A stretch of 64,000 bases of DNA. Origin: Linanthus parryae (lineage: Eukaryota; Streptophyta; Magnoliopsida; Ericales; Polemoniaceae). A program made the translations under genes and the position numbers. Positions 19,831 to 31,260 of the stretch are shown here, piece after piece. Where the stretch lies: positions 7,698,501-7,762,500 of the forward strand of contig JALGPY010000008.1 in NCBI GenBank assembly GCA_023055425.1. Reading direction: 5' to 3'. The notes under the pieces are model-generated. The model was given only the letters and a program-made list of their open reading frames with translations. It ran no database searches and was not told the DNA's origin. Each line of letters opens with the position of its first letter. Position 1 is the stretch's first letter.

Positions 19831-22120
19831 CAAGGAAAAGAACTAAAACTGTGTTTTTTTTTATTCTGTGTGAAATTAAATAGATCTTAAAATTAAATCA
19901 ATGTTAAATTAATGTATATTTTTATTCTGAAGAGTTTTATTCTGTTTTTTTTTGTCCTTCTTGTGTTCTTGAAGATGACTAATACATATTTCAACTGTTT
20001 GTATTCATGTTTCATTTAGTTTTAAGATACTGTTTTTTATTGTGATTTCATCTGGGTATGAGTTGTTCTTCTTGGCATTTTACTGGGTCTGATTCTAGTT
20101 CATCCGATTCAGTGAATTAAGGCTATGATTTGAAAGAGGGGGAGGGTTCGGGAGATGAGGAGAAGAACGAGGTTCTAGGTGTAATTGAAGGGACCAAAGA
20201 GGCATTTTCGGCGATTACTCAGCCTAGCTGTGGGAGAAAACTTATGTACTAGAGCAAAAGGGTTTTCAATTGGGTCGATTACGATTTTTTCGAGTGTGAT
20301 TAAATTGGAGGGTTTGGTTTCGGATTCTGAGCTGGTCAATTTGCAGAAAGAGAAGGTTCAACGTTGAGGAATACTGGCCGTCGTGTTGATGGTAGGGATT
20401 CAGAGGTGGGTGGAGGCGGTGGTCAAAACACTATGAATGCCAAGCACATATACAAAAGACAAATAGGAGCAAAATTGTTAAATAATGCCAAAAAAAATAG
20501 CTCATTGGACGGAATATGACGAAAGGGTGCTAGTGTCCTTTTTTTTCGTTACAGGGATGTGAAGTCATTTGTCGAAAATGTTGGGGGTCCGGGTGTCTTT
20601 TCACCTAAAAATATGGGGTCCAAGTGTCTTTATTGTGTAATTTGATACTTAAGTGTACTTCTTTTTTCCTAAATGTATTTTTTAATTACCAAAAAATGCT
20701 AAATATGATTTTTACAAAATCAAATTTTTGATTGTAATTTAAAAAGATAAATTATAATTAACGAATATCATTACAGGTAATTAAAACATCCAAAAACATT
20801 GGTTAACTAGCTTCCCGTGAGGGGTTGACACATTAAGGGTTGGAGATGCCCTAGAGCGCCTAGACTACCGGACACAGTCTTAGGGAAATGGCGCTTGTTA
20901 ACGCGTTGTCTAGCCCCATAGACGATCTCAATATGAATTCACGACTTGGCAATCGATTACTAAGTTGCTCAGTGCTACTTAGATGATACACACTAGTAAG
21001 ATCACTAACTTACGTTCTTAAGTTCTAAAAGCAAGAAGTCTCTAAAGTACTCATGAGCCTCTAATGCTAGAGCATTGCCAAAATTGGATCACCTAATTAA
21101 GATGATCCAACTATGCCCACTCGTCGAGTCAACAAAACAAGGTAAATACAAGAAACAATCTAATAAACATAACTACTACTGAATCGAGGCTTTTTAAGAT
21201 CAATGAATCAAAAGTAGTTCATAGAATTCATCTAGAATCAAAGCCTAGGTAAACCAACTCTGACTGTAGCTAAGAGAGTTCAGCTACTCGTGCAAGTATT
21301 AGAGAGAAAGGGAAGAAGAAATTAAGCACTGATGCAACTAGTTCGAAGTGTTATTCTCCAAGCCAATCCCAAGAAGCTCCTCTAGTGTATCCTCAGTAGT
21401 TCTTCGCTTGTTCTCTTATCTTTTACATTCTTGTCTGGCGTCTCCTAAAAAATTTATAGGCATTAGGCAATTTCTTAAGGTGCCTGAGTGTTGAGACGAC
21501 TCTGGTTCTGCTTATGCATTTAGTAGTACTCCAAGTCTCCAACACAGCATCACGTAGTACTCTTTATCTAGCTATGCATTATGCGTCTGTGATATATATC
21601 AATAGATCTTTCATGTACGCTGTTGGTATACCAACTTTGAGGAACTTATTTATGAGCGTGTATAGCACAAGATGACCAAGTGACCCGGTCTCTTTTCCGT
21701 GTGGTGCGCGTTTGATAAGTATGCATCTACGTTTATTTTATTTTATTTTATTCGAAAATGCATCTAAGTATTGTCACTGGAATTAGTTGGGTGACAATAC
21801 TACAAAGAAATCAAATTTTGTTGAGAAATTAGAGAATGACATTAACAATCATAATTACATAAGAGAAATACAACATTCAAGGGAACTAGTGTAGAACTCC
21901 AAAAAATGATCATGAGGAAATCATCAAACCTCCGAAGATACCAAGTCATCTGTGTGACAAAAGAAACAAAATTAGACAAATATTAATTTGCATTATCACA
22001 CATATCTAGTATGAGACTTAATTTTTTACTCAAAAAAAAATGTATGAGACTTAAATAAAATTCCCAATTGATAATAACCGAAATAGTAAGCCATACCCGA
22101 AGCCAAGAGCCTCCAACATG
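19831..22120. other. Long non-coding stretch, possible transposon debris
   Basis: AT-rich. 20120-20400 has gene-like composition, with a frame containing GSGDEEKNEVLGV that breaks at stops; I do not recognise it. 20500-20640 has two G-rich lines (GGGTGCTAGTGTCC and GGGTCCGGGTGTCTTTTC) like the ends of the Mutator-like family here, without a matching partner. 20815-21500 is unique sequence with no gene recognised. Confidence 0.35.
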
Positions 22121-22351
22121 TCAGTGATCAACGCGACCTAGAAAACAAATCGAAAACAAATAATTGTCTAAGAGAAAACAAAAAGAGCAAACAATATATC
22201 TATATTGTACACACTGAAAAAAATCTATATTTACTCCTCAGAAAGTCTCTTGAAACTAATAAATTAACATGGGCAATTATGTTTAAATATATGAAATACA
22301 TGATTAAAAAAAAACTATGAAATCAGAAAATTAGGTGGATGTTTTCAAACA

Positions 22352-22582
22352 CTAACCGGTTCCGATTCTTTTCCCTCTGCCCTGTATCTGTTCACACCCT
22401 AAATCGCAACCCTTTTCACAAGCACGAGTTGTCGAATCCCGTAATGTGAGGCATATATTCATGCAAGGTTCCAAACATTCTTCTTTCGATTTCCTTATTT
22501 CCTCCTTATCCTCGGATGCCACTGCTACAATCATTAATATTACGATTGCAATCACCAGATTTGAAGAACTGCAAGATGTCAT
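22352..22582 (-). CDS. Small secreted cysteine-rich peptide (hairpinin-like spacing)
   Basis: From the ATG at 22582 the frame gives 76 residues: a signal peptide with core LVIAIVILMIVAVAS (about 9-23), an acidic/basic linker, then six cysteines at 36, 40, 44, 55, 59 and 63, i.e. CX3CX3C, ten residues, CX3CX3C. Two cysteine-bearing helices joined by a loop are suggested, like alpha-hairpinins and some thionin-like plant peptides, but I do not recognise a specific family. An upstream in-frame ATG at 22627 would bury the signal peptide, so 22582 is preferred. A GT donor at 22356 and an acceptor ending at 22138 could join five more codons (about 22121-22137), giving 80 residues; otherwise the protein ends at 22352. 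Cleaved, it would be an extracellular peptide of about 50 residues. Confidence 0.6.
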   Translation of the reverse strand: MTSCSSSNLVIAIVILMIVAVASEDKEEIRKSKEECLEPCMNICLTLRDSTTRACEKGCDLGCEQIQGRGKRIGTG

Positions 22583-22964
22583 GTCGGGAGATAGGTGAAT
22601 GGTTTCGGTTTCGAAAAATTGTATCATTCTACCATGATATATCGTACCACATTTGACGTAATTGGAATGGTGATGGGAGATACGAGAGAATGGAGGATCG
22701 AGTTCTCAAGATTAAAATTGAGCTTTTACAATAGATTAAAATTGAGTAGTTTGACTACTTCAATCTAAATGTCACATTTAGATACTTAGTTTCATCTTTC
22801 CTTAAATGTCTCCCGAACAAGCATTCGAAACAAACTTTTTTCTAAATGTTGGAACGGGAAAGTAATACTCCGTCCGTCATAAACAGATTTGTTATGTTGG
22901 ACTTTGCATGTATTCTCTGATTTGGGCTTGAATAGCCTTTTTTTTTTAAAAGGGAACCTATTCA

Positions 22965-24043
22965 TTAAGAATAGGTAGTGGCTAAATAGTCCATTACATC
23001 ATTTGATAACTCATTTACAGCCCAATCTGGTGGTTGGGCTTTCCATTCTTTCATCTCCAAAAGCCTTAGCCCATAAGCTGCGAATGGATGGGCACAACGG
23101 TTGAATTTTCTAGATACATGAATGCACTTATGCTCTTTCATGTTCCAGAGTATTCCTTCACACTCTTCAATACATCTCTCTACCTCCGTGTAGTCTTCTG
23201 GTTCCTTCCCCATTTTTTTGTTTCTCATCTCTCTTGCTAGAGAGAGAGAGAATCAGTCTCGAACTGTACTTTGTCTAAATTCATTTCCACTGCCATCTTT
23301 ACACCTTCCGATAGCGCTTCTGCTTCGGCTGCGATGGCGGAGATGGTAAATGGAATGGGTTTAGATCTGCCGATGATGAAGATGTTGTTCGGATCTTTGA
23401 TTACTACCCAAATCGCTGCTTTTCGAGTCTTTTGATTCCAAGCTGCGTCGGTATTAATCGAAAACCACCCTATGGGAGGCGACTGTCGAGTTGTTTCCCG
23501 GTGAGTATTTCCGATCTGAGTCGGAGCATTCAAAGAAGCACCATGCAAGTGGTCTTCAATCTCTTTCAGGTACAAACTTGCATCTTCTACCAGATCTATG
23601 GGGTTCAAACTCTTGTTTCTGAAGATACGATTATTTCTGTTTTGCCACATCTTTCAAACCAGAATACAGATCTTCTGTCTTTCTTTTTCTTTTGCTTTGA
23701 GGAATAGATCTGGGAACCAGATTTGAAAATCCCCGATGATTTGTTGAGAAAAATCATGACCAAGCATTAATTTCCAGCAATTTTTGGTTTGTTTGCAATA
23801 AGAGAACAGATGGGTCTCCGTTTCATCTTCTTTTTTGCAAAAAACACATCTTCTGTCGATTTCAATTCCTCTTCTGCTGAGGTTTGTGCGGACTGGAAGC
23901 CCTCTATTGATGGCTCTCCAAATTGAGTAGAGTGTTCTCTTTGGCAATTTTTTATTCCAAAAGAGACACCACCAGTCTCGTTGCTCGATCGATGTACTTC
24001 CAAGGGGTTTTGGCTTTGAACAATTTTGTTGATGACATAGCAA
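22965..24043 (-). pseudogene. LINE-type reverse transcriptase 3' part: zinc-binding + RNase H (broken)
   Basis: Reading leftwards from 24043: a zf-RVT domain (RTLYSIWRAINRGLPVRTNL, then CVFCKKEDETETHLFSYC, about 23930-23780), a linker, then WQNRNNRIFRN (about 23640) and an RNase H domain of the RVT_3 type with the acidic residues in WFSINTDAAW, AEAEALSEGV and FETDS. After a GAGAGA run at about 23240 the frame shifts, and the end of the RNase H domain continues (VSRKFNRCAHPFAAYGL, about 23115-23060). This is the usual C-terminal half of plant L1-like non-LTR elements. The N-terminal endonuclease and the polymerase core are absent, so it is a truncated relic. Confidence 0.85.
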
Positions 24044-24058
24044 GAGAATAAAATGTCA

Positions 24059-24161
24059 CGTGCAGCTAGGGTGGTAGCTCAAGTGGTAGGGCGTTGATAG
24101 TCCCTACATGAGATCCCGGGTTCGAACCCGCTTGACGACAAAACAATTTTTTAAAAAAAAT
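24059..24161 (+). mobile_element. tRNA-derived SINE
   Basis: Contains a Pol III A box (TAGCTCAAGTGGTAG) and B box (GGTTCGAACCC), followed by TTGACGACAAAACAATTTTTT and an A-rich tail. A 12-bp target duplication, AATAAAATGTCA, flanks it (24047-24058 and 24162-24173). The putative acceptor stem does not pair, so it is not a functional tRNA gene. It lies against the upstream end of the LINE relic. Confidence 0.8.
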
Positions 24162-24173
24162 AATAAAATGTCA

Positions 24174-25687
24174 TGAGTCATGACTAAATGGACTAATAAA
24201 GGACTAAAAAAATCTATCGTAGGGAGACCATTTATCTCACTTGGGCTCTTAGGCCCATCAAATGAGGTTAAAATATCCCAAAAAGGGACTCGTGTCCGCC
24301 TTTCCCGTTATCTCCTGCTGCGCGGCCAGATGTGAAATTCTCCGGCGACACTGTGTTTAACTTTGTGTTTTTTTGCTTTGCGTAAAAATTATTTAATCCC
24401 CTCACTGCATCCGTATACTAGTATGTCACCAACTAAGATGAGGGAATTGACCCATAATACTTATCAATTCTTTCCATTCTTCTTGAATGTCTGATGCGAG
24501 ACTTCTCAATAGTATGACCACACCAAGGTTTCTAACTTTCTCTAGTGCGATAAGCATGTTTAGTTTCAAAGTTTGGTGCAAAAGATTTAAAGTCTTTTAA
24601 TAACTAGTAGTATATTGATTGTATATACTAGGTATACTAGGATCAAGTTAATATTTTTTCTGTATTGTGAACATGAATACAAATGTACAGAGATCTTGAG
24701 AATCCTGGTGAGTATTCTCCAAGGTGATTCTATGATATGGTGATTGCCGTACAGTTTTTTTTTTCTTTTTTTTATATTACTGCAACATATTCTTTTTCTG
24801 CTTTATGTCTTGTTAAGTTGAGGCATAAAATGCATACAGCTTCTCCTCATTAAAATCTCTCTTTTCATATTCAGGAAGTCACCTTGCAGAATAGGTACAT
24901 TTTGGTGCGCTATAGCCTATATGTCGTGTAGTGAAACTTATGTGCACGACATTTTCCTTACCCTAAGTAGAGTCTGAAACTCCAAAAAACATCAGTTGTC
25001 CCCGTGTGTATAGTTTCTGTTAAAATTATCTCGTGTACCGTAAATTTTGTATTATTTGCTACTCCTTGTCACCTCAAATAATTAGAAAGTGTAGGTATCT
25101 CGGAATTTAGCACACTGAAGGGATGAAAACATCATTTCCCAAAGTGGAAGGGGGTGAAAGTGTCTTTGTGCCAAACCCGAGGGGGTGGAAGTGTCTGAAC
25201 AAATGAATCATGAACTAACCGTTTAGTCTAATAGATAAGGCCCTCACGCAGACACTTTATTGAGGTCTCGATTTCGAAAAGTGTCAGGATCCAACCTGGC
25301 AGATAAGAAAATCGAAGCTGAATCCTCCCAATTCCACAAGGAATTAGGGTTTCGCAGACTTTGATTCACACAAGAACAAAAGAATTCACAAATTTTCTCT
25401 GATTAACCTCCAGAAAATGTTTACACGCAGAATATATCTGCAACAACCAGCACAATCCCCCATGTAACGAACAGGGGTAAGAAGGTAAAACATCCCTTAA
25501 CGATTAATCCTAACGCCGTTCAATTATTCTAACGGAACTAGCTACAACTAACGGAGCACGCCAAAACGGCAAAGTTTCACTAAATGATTAAGACAATTCA
25601 AATCTAAATGTTCAAATCATCCTACGGTAGCTGCTCCATCTCTCCTTCTAATTGGACGGCATCTGCTGAAAGAAAAAAAAAAAAAAA
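24174..25687. other. Intergenic; one Mutator-like element fragment
   Basis: No gene recognised. 25077-25173 (AATTAGAAAGTGTAGGTATC ... GGGGGTGAAAGTGTCTTTG) matches the right half of the small Mutator-like element in the KRP intron (42756-42847); its left half is missing. The rest is AT-rich. Confidence 0.45.
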
Positions 25688-25723
25688 ACTGTTCATTTGG
25701 TAACAATTTACCAAATGAACAGT
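25688..25723. repeat. Perfect 16-bp-arm inverted repeat
   Basis: ACTGTTCATTTGGTAA and its exact inverse are separated by CAAT. It follows a poly-A run and lies about 320 bases before SPH gene 3. It could form a hairpin in RNA or DNA; it may be a tiny foldback element. Confidence 0.85.
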
Positions 25724-25919
25724 AACTGATCACTTTCCGTTTCCTGCTAATTGATCCTCCAGGCCTGACAAAAAGAGGATAGAATAGATGAATCATATAT
25801 TCATATTGAATGGGGAAAAAAGAGGAAATTCTAGATGGACAAAATCTTCATAATTACTTCTTGAACTTTTTTGAGATTTTGCAGTACAGTTTCTTTCCTC
25901 TATAATCTACACTCTCATC

Positions 25920-25928
25920 TATATAAAA
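25920..25928 (+). promoter_or_regulatory. Probable TATA box of SPH gene 3
   Basis: TATATAAAA lies about 115 bases before the preferred ATG at 26043, a good match to plant TATA boxes. Confidence 0.55.
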
Positions 25929-26042
25929 GCTATACTTCTTCGCAAATACAGTGTTTCAATATTGATGATCTGAATAAAACAGAGAATTGATTTCAGATAT
26001 CTGTGTTGAAATCCTTGAGTGATTTATAATTCACGGTTTGTT

Positions 26043-26498
26043 ATGAAGCCGTTCGTCTTTCTTCTTCTTCTCGCCCTGGGCTTCCACTTCTCTTCAGCAA
26101 CACCCTCCGAAGACAGTAGCAAATTCCACTGGCCTTGGACGTTCTGCAAAAGTACTTACACTCGGGTGCACATTCTTAGTGATGTCCCAGATAGTCCCTC
26201 TCCGTTGAGTGTTCGATGCCAGTCTAAAGAAGACGATATTGGAACCCACACATTGCAACGCGGTCAAGAAATTACTTGGCATTTCAGGACGAATGTATTC
26301 TGCCAGACCTTATTCTTTTGCCACTTCTATTGGGGTTCTCAGGACGCAAGTATCGATGTTTATAAAAGGAAATTAGACTATTTATGTTTGACGCCTTCAA
26401 ACACGCTGAATTGTATCTGGCAGGTGAGACCTGACGGCTTCCATGTCAGCAGCGATAACGTTACTTTTACCTGGATGGCTAGTTGGCTGTTGGCCTAG
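26043..26498 (+). CDS. SPH: S-protein homologue 3 (divergent S1 family member)
   Basis: 151 residues in one exon. MKPFVFLLLLALGFHFSSA is a clean signal peptide, so the ATG at 26043 is preferred over an upstream in-frame ATG at 26019. The mature domain keeps the family landmarks: VRCQSKEDDIG (57-67), FFCHFYWGS (91-99) and WQVRPDGFHVSSD (126-138). It has six cysteines (35, 59, 87, 93, 115, 124): the four family cysteines plus C35 and C87, which may form an extra disulfide. NVT at 139-141 is a possible glycosylation site. It is clearly not part of the recent duplication that made genes 1 and 2. The second half holds no introns or breaks. Function unknown beyond secretion. Confidence 0.87.
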   Translation: MKPFVFLLLLALGFHFSSATPSEDSSKFHWPWTFCKSTYTRVHILSDVPDSPSPLSVRCQSKEDDIGTHTLQRGQEITWHFRTNVFCQTLFFCHFYWGSQDASIDVYKRKLDYLCLTPSNTLNCIWQVRPDGFHVSSDNVTFTWMASWLLA

Positions 26499-27138
26499 TT
26501 ATTGACTTCCACGAGAGTTGCTGTTTATATTTCATGTAATGGATGGAATAAATAAAAATAAGGGTAAATAACATATAGAAGACAAGTGTTTTGCGCTCGG
26601 TTCTGATAGGTGACTCGTGGATTGAAAAGTTTCATATAACTGACATGTGAATTGCGTTGTATTTCGCATCGATTTCGTCAGTCAATTCCGTGAATAAAAT
26701 AAGATTGTTTATGACATTTTATCCCCTATGGTTAAATTTGAGACTCAACTCAACCCAAAAAAAAAAAAAAACTCATAAGATGAAGGTGTGAATTAAAGGA
26801 AATATATTTAAAGAAAAAAAAAACAAGAAGAAAATTATTTGCATTTTGCGGAACAACTATGAACCTGAGACTTCAAGCAGGTCATCTTGAGTGTTATTTT
26901 AGATCTGTTATCGACATCATTGTTATAGAATGTGAAGATTTTTTGCCTTTTGCTCTCTTAATCTATTTATTCCTCGTACTATCACCTCGTGCATTCATGT
27001 GTTGAGGTTTACTTTAACAGGTAATTCAGGATTATTGACAGGTTTGGTTAAACCTATGTTTGCTCACGTATGGTTCCGCGGTCTATGTTCATCTTTTCGA
27101 TGACAATTACTATAAACACAGTTTAATGTTGTTTTCAG
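26499..27138. other. Intergenic, AT-rich
   Basis: Downstream flank of SPH gene 3 with A-rich runs at 26756 and 26816. No gene recognised, although 26990-27138 may hold further exons of the fragment that follows. Confidence 0.35.
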
Positions 27139-27369
27139 CAATCAATACTTTGCGAAAGCAGCTTCTAGGCAGAGAGAGACACAAGCAAAGAAGAGAAAAG
27201 AAACTGAGGTCAATGATTCCTTTGCCCTCGGGACCATGATATGTCGATAATGATATCTTCTGATGTTTCGTTTGAGAAAGTTTCAAGTTACAACGTTGTT
27301 TTCTTGCTTTTCTTTCAGGCGGCTTCCACTGAATCAGAGGACTCCAAGTCGCGTGAGATCAACGTGTAA
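27139..27369 (+). pseudogene. Orphan pair of terminal exons of an unrecognised gene
   Basis: Two segments bounded by good splice signals: 27139-27208 (acceptor TTTTCAG before, donor GTCAAT after) and 27319-27369 (acceptor CTTTCAG). Read through they give NQYFAKAASRQRETQAKKRK..., then AASTESEDSKSREINV and a stop. The phases fit (first segment 1 + 23 codons, second 17 codons with the stop). A lysine/arginine-rich helix followed by an acidic-serine tail looks like the end of a real protein, but I do not recognise it and found no preceding exon. Either the gene's 5' part was lost or the fragment was carried in by a transposon. Confidence 0.4.
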
Positions 27370-27713
27370 CGCTCTTTCCTCTTAAGTGTTTACCGGGTTG
27401 AACTGATTTGTTAAATTAAAAATCCTCCCAAGTTCAGATACTATATGGTCTTGTGACTGGACATCTTAATTGGGATTAGTGAAACATTTAAATCGTACAC
27501 GTGCAGGTGCAATTATTTGTTATCGATTTGCCTGCACCGCACACATGTTGTCCTGGATTTACCTTGTGGAATCAGAAATTGATGCATGTTTATGCTTTGG
27601 TTTTTGTCGCAACTCCGTATAATTAGGAAAAAACAAAGAAGGTTGGCTCTCAATACAAAGTAGGGGTTGAGACTATGAGATATCAGGCATGACCTACTAA
27701 AAAGACGAAATTG

Positions 27714-27810
27714 CAAGTAGGGTGGTAGCTCAAGTGATAGAGCGTTGGAAGCCCCTGCAAGAGGTCCCGAGTTCAAACCGGTTGACGACAAAAACAATTT
27801 CTCAAAAAAA
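27714..27810 (+). mobile_element. tRNA-derived SINE, second copy
   Basis: Same family as 24059-24161: TAGGGTGGTAGCTCAAGTGA with the A box, GAGTTCAAACCGGTT as a decayed B box, and TTGACGACAAAAACAATTTCTC with an A-rich tail. The flanks AGACGAAATT and AGACAAATTT look like a degraded target duplication. Confidence 0.7.
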
Positions 27811-27824
27811 GAGACAAATTTACT

Positions 27825-28020
27825 GTAAACGCATCATTTTACCCCCTTCAGTTTGATGCAAGACACTTTCACCCCTTCCAGTCTTGGGAAAGGACGCATT
27901 CATCCCTGCAGTGTGCCAAATTTGAAGGCACATAGGCTCCATAATCATGAAGTGTTAGTCCGGGGTGTGGTCCATCACTGATAGTAATTTTTGGGACGAA
28001 TTCAGGAGTATTGAATTACA
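27825..28020 (+). mobile_element. Left-half fragment of a Mutator-like MITE
   Basis: Phrases AAGACACTTTCACCCCTTCC, TGTGCCAAATTTG and ATCACTGATAGTAATTTTTGG match the left half of the element at 42546-42847 and the left end of 39039-39811. The right end is not present. Confidence 0.5.
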
Positions 28021-29219
28021 CAATCAAGAGGTAGAGTGTCTCATACTAATAGTAATTTTTGGCACTGGGACAAAATTAACCAGTGATAGATGAAAAGCAT
28101 AACACCACTCCAAAGGAAAATAGTGGCAACAATCGACGGGGAGTAATTTTAATGTTATCATTTACCTTGTTGCTAACAGTATTTTGATGCACAAGGACGG
28201 GTTACATATCCTAATCCCATGAGCTTTAAAACTCGTAACCATACTAATTAATCATCAAGTGACAGCAACACAGTTCGCAGATTTAATGAGAAAACATGCA
28301 AGTTCATAACACAAAGGCTAATGATTGATTTAATAATAGAGACACGGTCAGAATACTGCAAATGAAATCCCAAATAGATGGACACAACTAAGAAATTCCA
28401 CTAAACAACACAGCTTATTTTTTTTCTTTTTTATTTTTGGATAAGTTTACACTGTTAATTGTTTCAGACAATGGGATACAAATTCTAACATCTAGCTTAT
28501 ATCTTCATCAACATTCTAGGAACATCAGAAATAATGTACTACGAAATTCATATACGAAATCCAAAATTACCTCAGTCGTTTCCGAGTCGTGAGAGACAGA
28601 TAAAGAGAGTACTTTGACATAAGCAAGAGCTCAACAGAGAAACTGAGTGGGAAACCACACGGACCATCATCGCCTGACGGCTCACTGAACCAATCATCGA
28701 CGGGTCAGACCAATGTAGTAATTGAACTAATACTGGCTGCAACTGAAGGGGAAAGAGCTTCGAATAAATTATTATACAACATAAACTAATGACAACTAAT
28801 AGTTAAAGCAAATAGATGCTCAAGTTCACCACCTCGGGTAAACCCAGTAATATAGGCTAGCAGTAGACTCTTACCATGTGATAAAAAAACATATAACTAT
28901 CTATAAAAGCACAATAATAATGGTAGCAGAAGTTTCTAAGTCACAAAATGTAACTTTCACGCCACAATGAGTCATGTAAACCAAGCAATGGAATTTGAAA
29001 GTGAGTTATGACGGGTAAACCAATTTTTGTTGTTCCTACATGAAATGGTGATTTACATTGCTGCATAAACTTAGGTCAGGGTATCACAAATCAACAATCA
29101 ATTTCATCCAGTGGACATCGGAGAAAATCGATATAGAAATCCTCGATTAAAACAGAATATAGTACCACTGCTTCAAAAATCCCCAATTTCACTCCTTAGA
29201 AAACCTATCCAAGAATAAC
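28021..29219. other. Non-coding; possible last exon of a spliced minus-strand transcript
   Basis: AT-rich without a supported protein. A minus-strand acceptor (CAGTTGCAG near 28738) leads into a segment that would end the frame described for 29220-31260 within eleven codons. Confidence 0.3.
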
Positions 29220-31260
29220 CTGAAATAGGAAGGATTATTGCTGTGTCTGGGTTTAGTTGTGGCAAGAGGCAAATCCGTTGCGACATGTGCTGTGGGTTAG
29301 ATCTTCGTGCTAAAGGAGAGAAAGGGGTTAGAAAAGGGATAGCACATCGCTATAAATTCACAACAACCTAACAATGTTAGTTCAAAACGATAAGCATAGA
29401 GTTAGGCTAAAATGTAAAGTGTAATACACATTGCATATTTCTTGATAGATAGATTCTATTTTGTTCTGAAACTAAATTAATTTATCAGACTAAGAGCAGT
29501 AGGTTATTTCAAAAGATGAACCGGGTGAGATTTGACATAGACAACACATAAAGAGGTTCAGATTGTAAATCCAAAGCACCAAGATCCATTCTTGAACTAT
29601 GTCGAAACTAAGCAGAGAAAGTTAATTCTCAGCAATGCTATACCGTTGGGTAGAAATCTAGATTCTTCACCTTTCTTTCTAACCTTGCTACTGAAATGAA
29701 ATAGTCAAAGCGTTCATACATCAATCAGAAAGAATATTGTCAAATCTTATACGACAAATAGAGCATGAGTGTAAAAGTATGAAAACTTGCAGAGAAATTA
29801 GAGAGGCAGAGAGAAATGTACGCGTCACGCCACATCAAATCTGGAACTTAAGGGTTTATATTAATCAATCTTAATATATTAGTTCATTTTTTGCAACTTA
29901 AGGATAAACTGTGTTTAGAATAGTAAATTATATTTTTTCTCTTAGGTCCAATTTGCTAAGGCCCATGCCAAGTAAATCTAAGAATCGTTAATACGAATAA
30001 AACCCAGAAGGTGAACCCGTGAAAATCGAATTTCATACATAGAAAGTAGACTCGTGATTTGGTGCTCACCAAAACTGCTCGTACTGATAATCAACATAAA
30101 TCGTGAACTTTCCATGCTTAACTGCCTTCACCATTTTCACTCAAAATCTGAAAGAAGAATTGAAGGTAGCTATTACATGTATGAGGGTGTCTCTTCCCAG
30201 ATAAGTTTACTTTCTTAGGCTTATATAATCAAATCCTCAGAAAGTTCAGTCGTGAGTACAAACCTGGGCCGCATCTTCAACATCAATTTATACTTCCTCA
30301 TTCACACATTGCAGCCTGATAGATGGCAAGTTAGGCTGCAAGAACGAAGTTTAAAATCGTAATTTTAAAGAGTACATGTGTTGATGCAAACTATAGTAAA
30401 GGGGTTTCTCAAAAAAATGGCACAACTCGAATCTCGTCTAGCTGAACGGATGAGGGAGGATGAACTTTTTTCCTGGTGAAGGATAACTGAAAAAGAGTCC
30501 CAAAGCCCAATTCGCATCAAATTTCATAAGTCTAATCAAACACAAAAGTAAGAAAGTGAGCACCCCCTCCAAATAGGAAATTGAACCCAGATCTATACCA
30601 AGTAGCTACATAATATATTCCAATGTGTAGATAACGAATGAGAGACCAGCCCCTCTGATGAAACCACAACCAGACCAAACTTCAGTAGCACGGTTCGTCT
30701 AAAAATTACTTGACTGATATTATAATCCAACAGAACAATCTTGTCAATTAAAGGACATTAGGAAATTCATTGGAAACCATTTAAAAGGGAAACAATGGTC
30801 GTTGTTCTTCTATAAGACGCTTGGATCTAGAGGACTAAAAGGAGGCCAAATTGAAGTTGCAATCTTCAGTATAGATACCCTAAAAGAAAGCTAACCACGA
30901 CAGAAGGATGGAATAATTGATAAAGTACCACCGCGTCAGTAGTGAAACTTACACCTCAAGACTATGCATTTCACTTCATACTGTTCCATGAATTCCCACA
31001 AATACTTCTAATGTCCAATATACAGTCAAGAATCAAGCAGATAATAGAACATATGCTGAAGTCATGAAACTTAAATTACTTGCAGAACAATGGCATCAGA
31101 AGAATACCCAAACCAAACTGAAACAAACCAGGAAGCCCCAAATTCCTTTAAGAAAAGAGGTAAGGATTGAAATCAAGCAAAAACAGAGTGATAAAAGAGA
31201 GAATACCTGGAAGAGATGACACTGCATCCTCATCTCACCGTGGAGGTTAAGGCCGAGGGG
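29220..31260 (-). other. Candidate spliced minus-strand transcript of unknown function
   Basis: Several segments on the minus strand have matched splice signals: about 31260-31206 (donor GTATTC), about 30334-30269 (CAG before, donor GTTTGT after), 30147-30070 (CTTTCAG before; GTGAGC after), 29690-29644 (TTTCAG; GTATAG) and 29309-29220 (CTTTAG; GTTATT). An ATG at 30134 opens MVKAVKHGKFTIYVDYQYEQ, and the next two segments continue in frame for 67 codons in total, but the next candidate exon near 28738 stops it. No family is recognised. It could be a small-protein gene, a long non-coding RNA or an extended 3' end of the ARI transcript. Based on splice-site inspection only. Confidence 0.3.

Noticed and set aside
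20120..20400. Possible captured exon of a known enzyme
   Set aside because: The translated pieces are interrupted and the resemblance was too weak to name.
22868..22885. Stowaway end (CTCCGTCCGTC)
   Set aside because: Only one end with no inverted partner nearby.
24068..24150. Possible tRNA gene (A and B boxes)
   Set aside because: The acceptor stem does not pair and a 12-bp target duplication with an A-rich tail marks a SINE.
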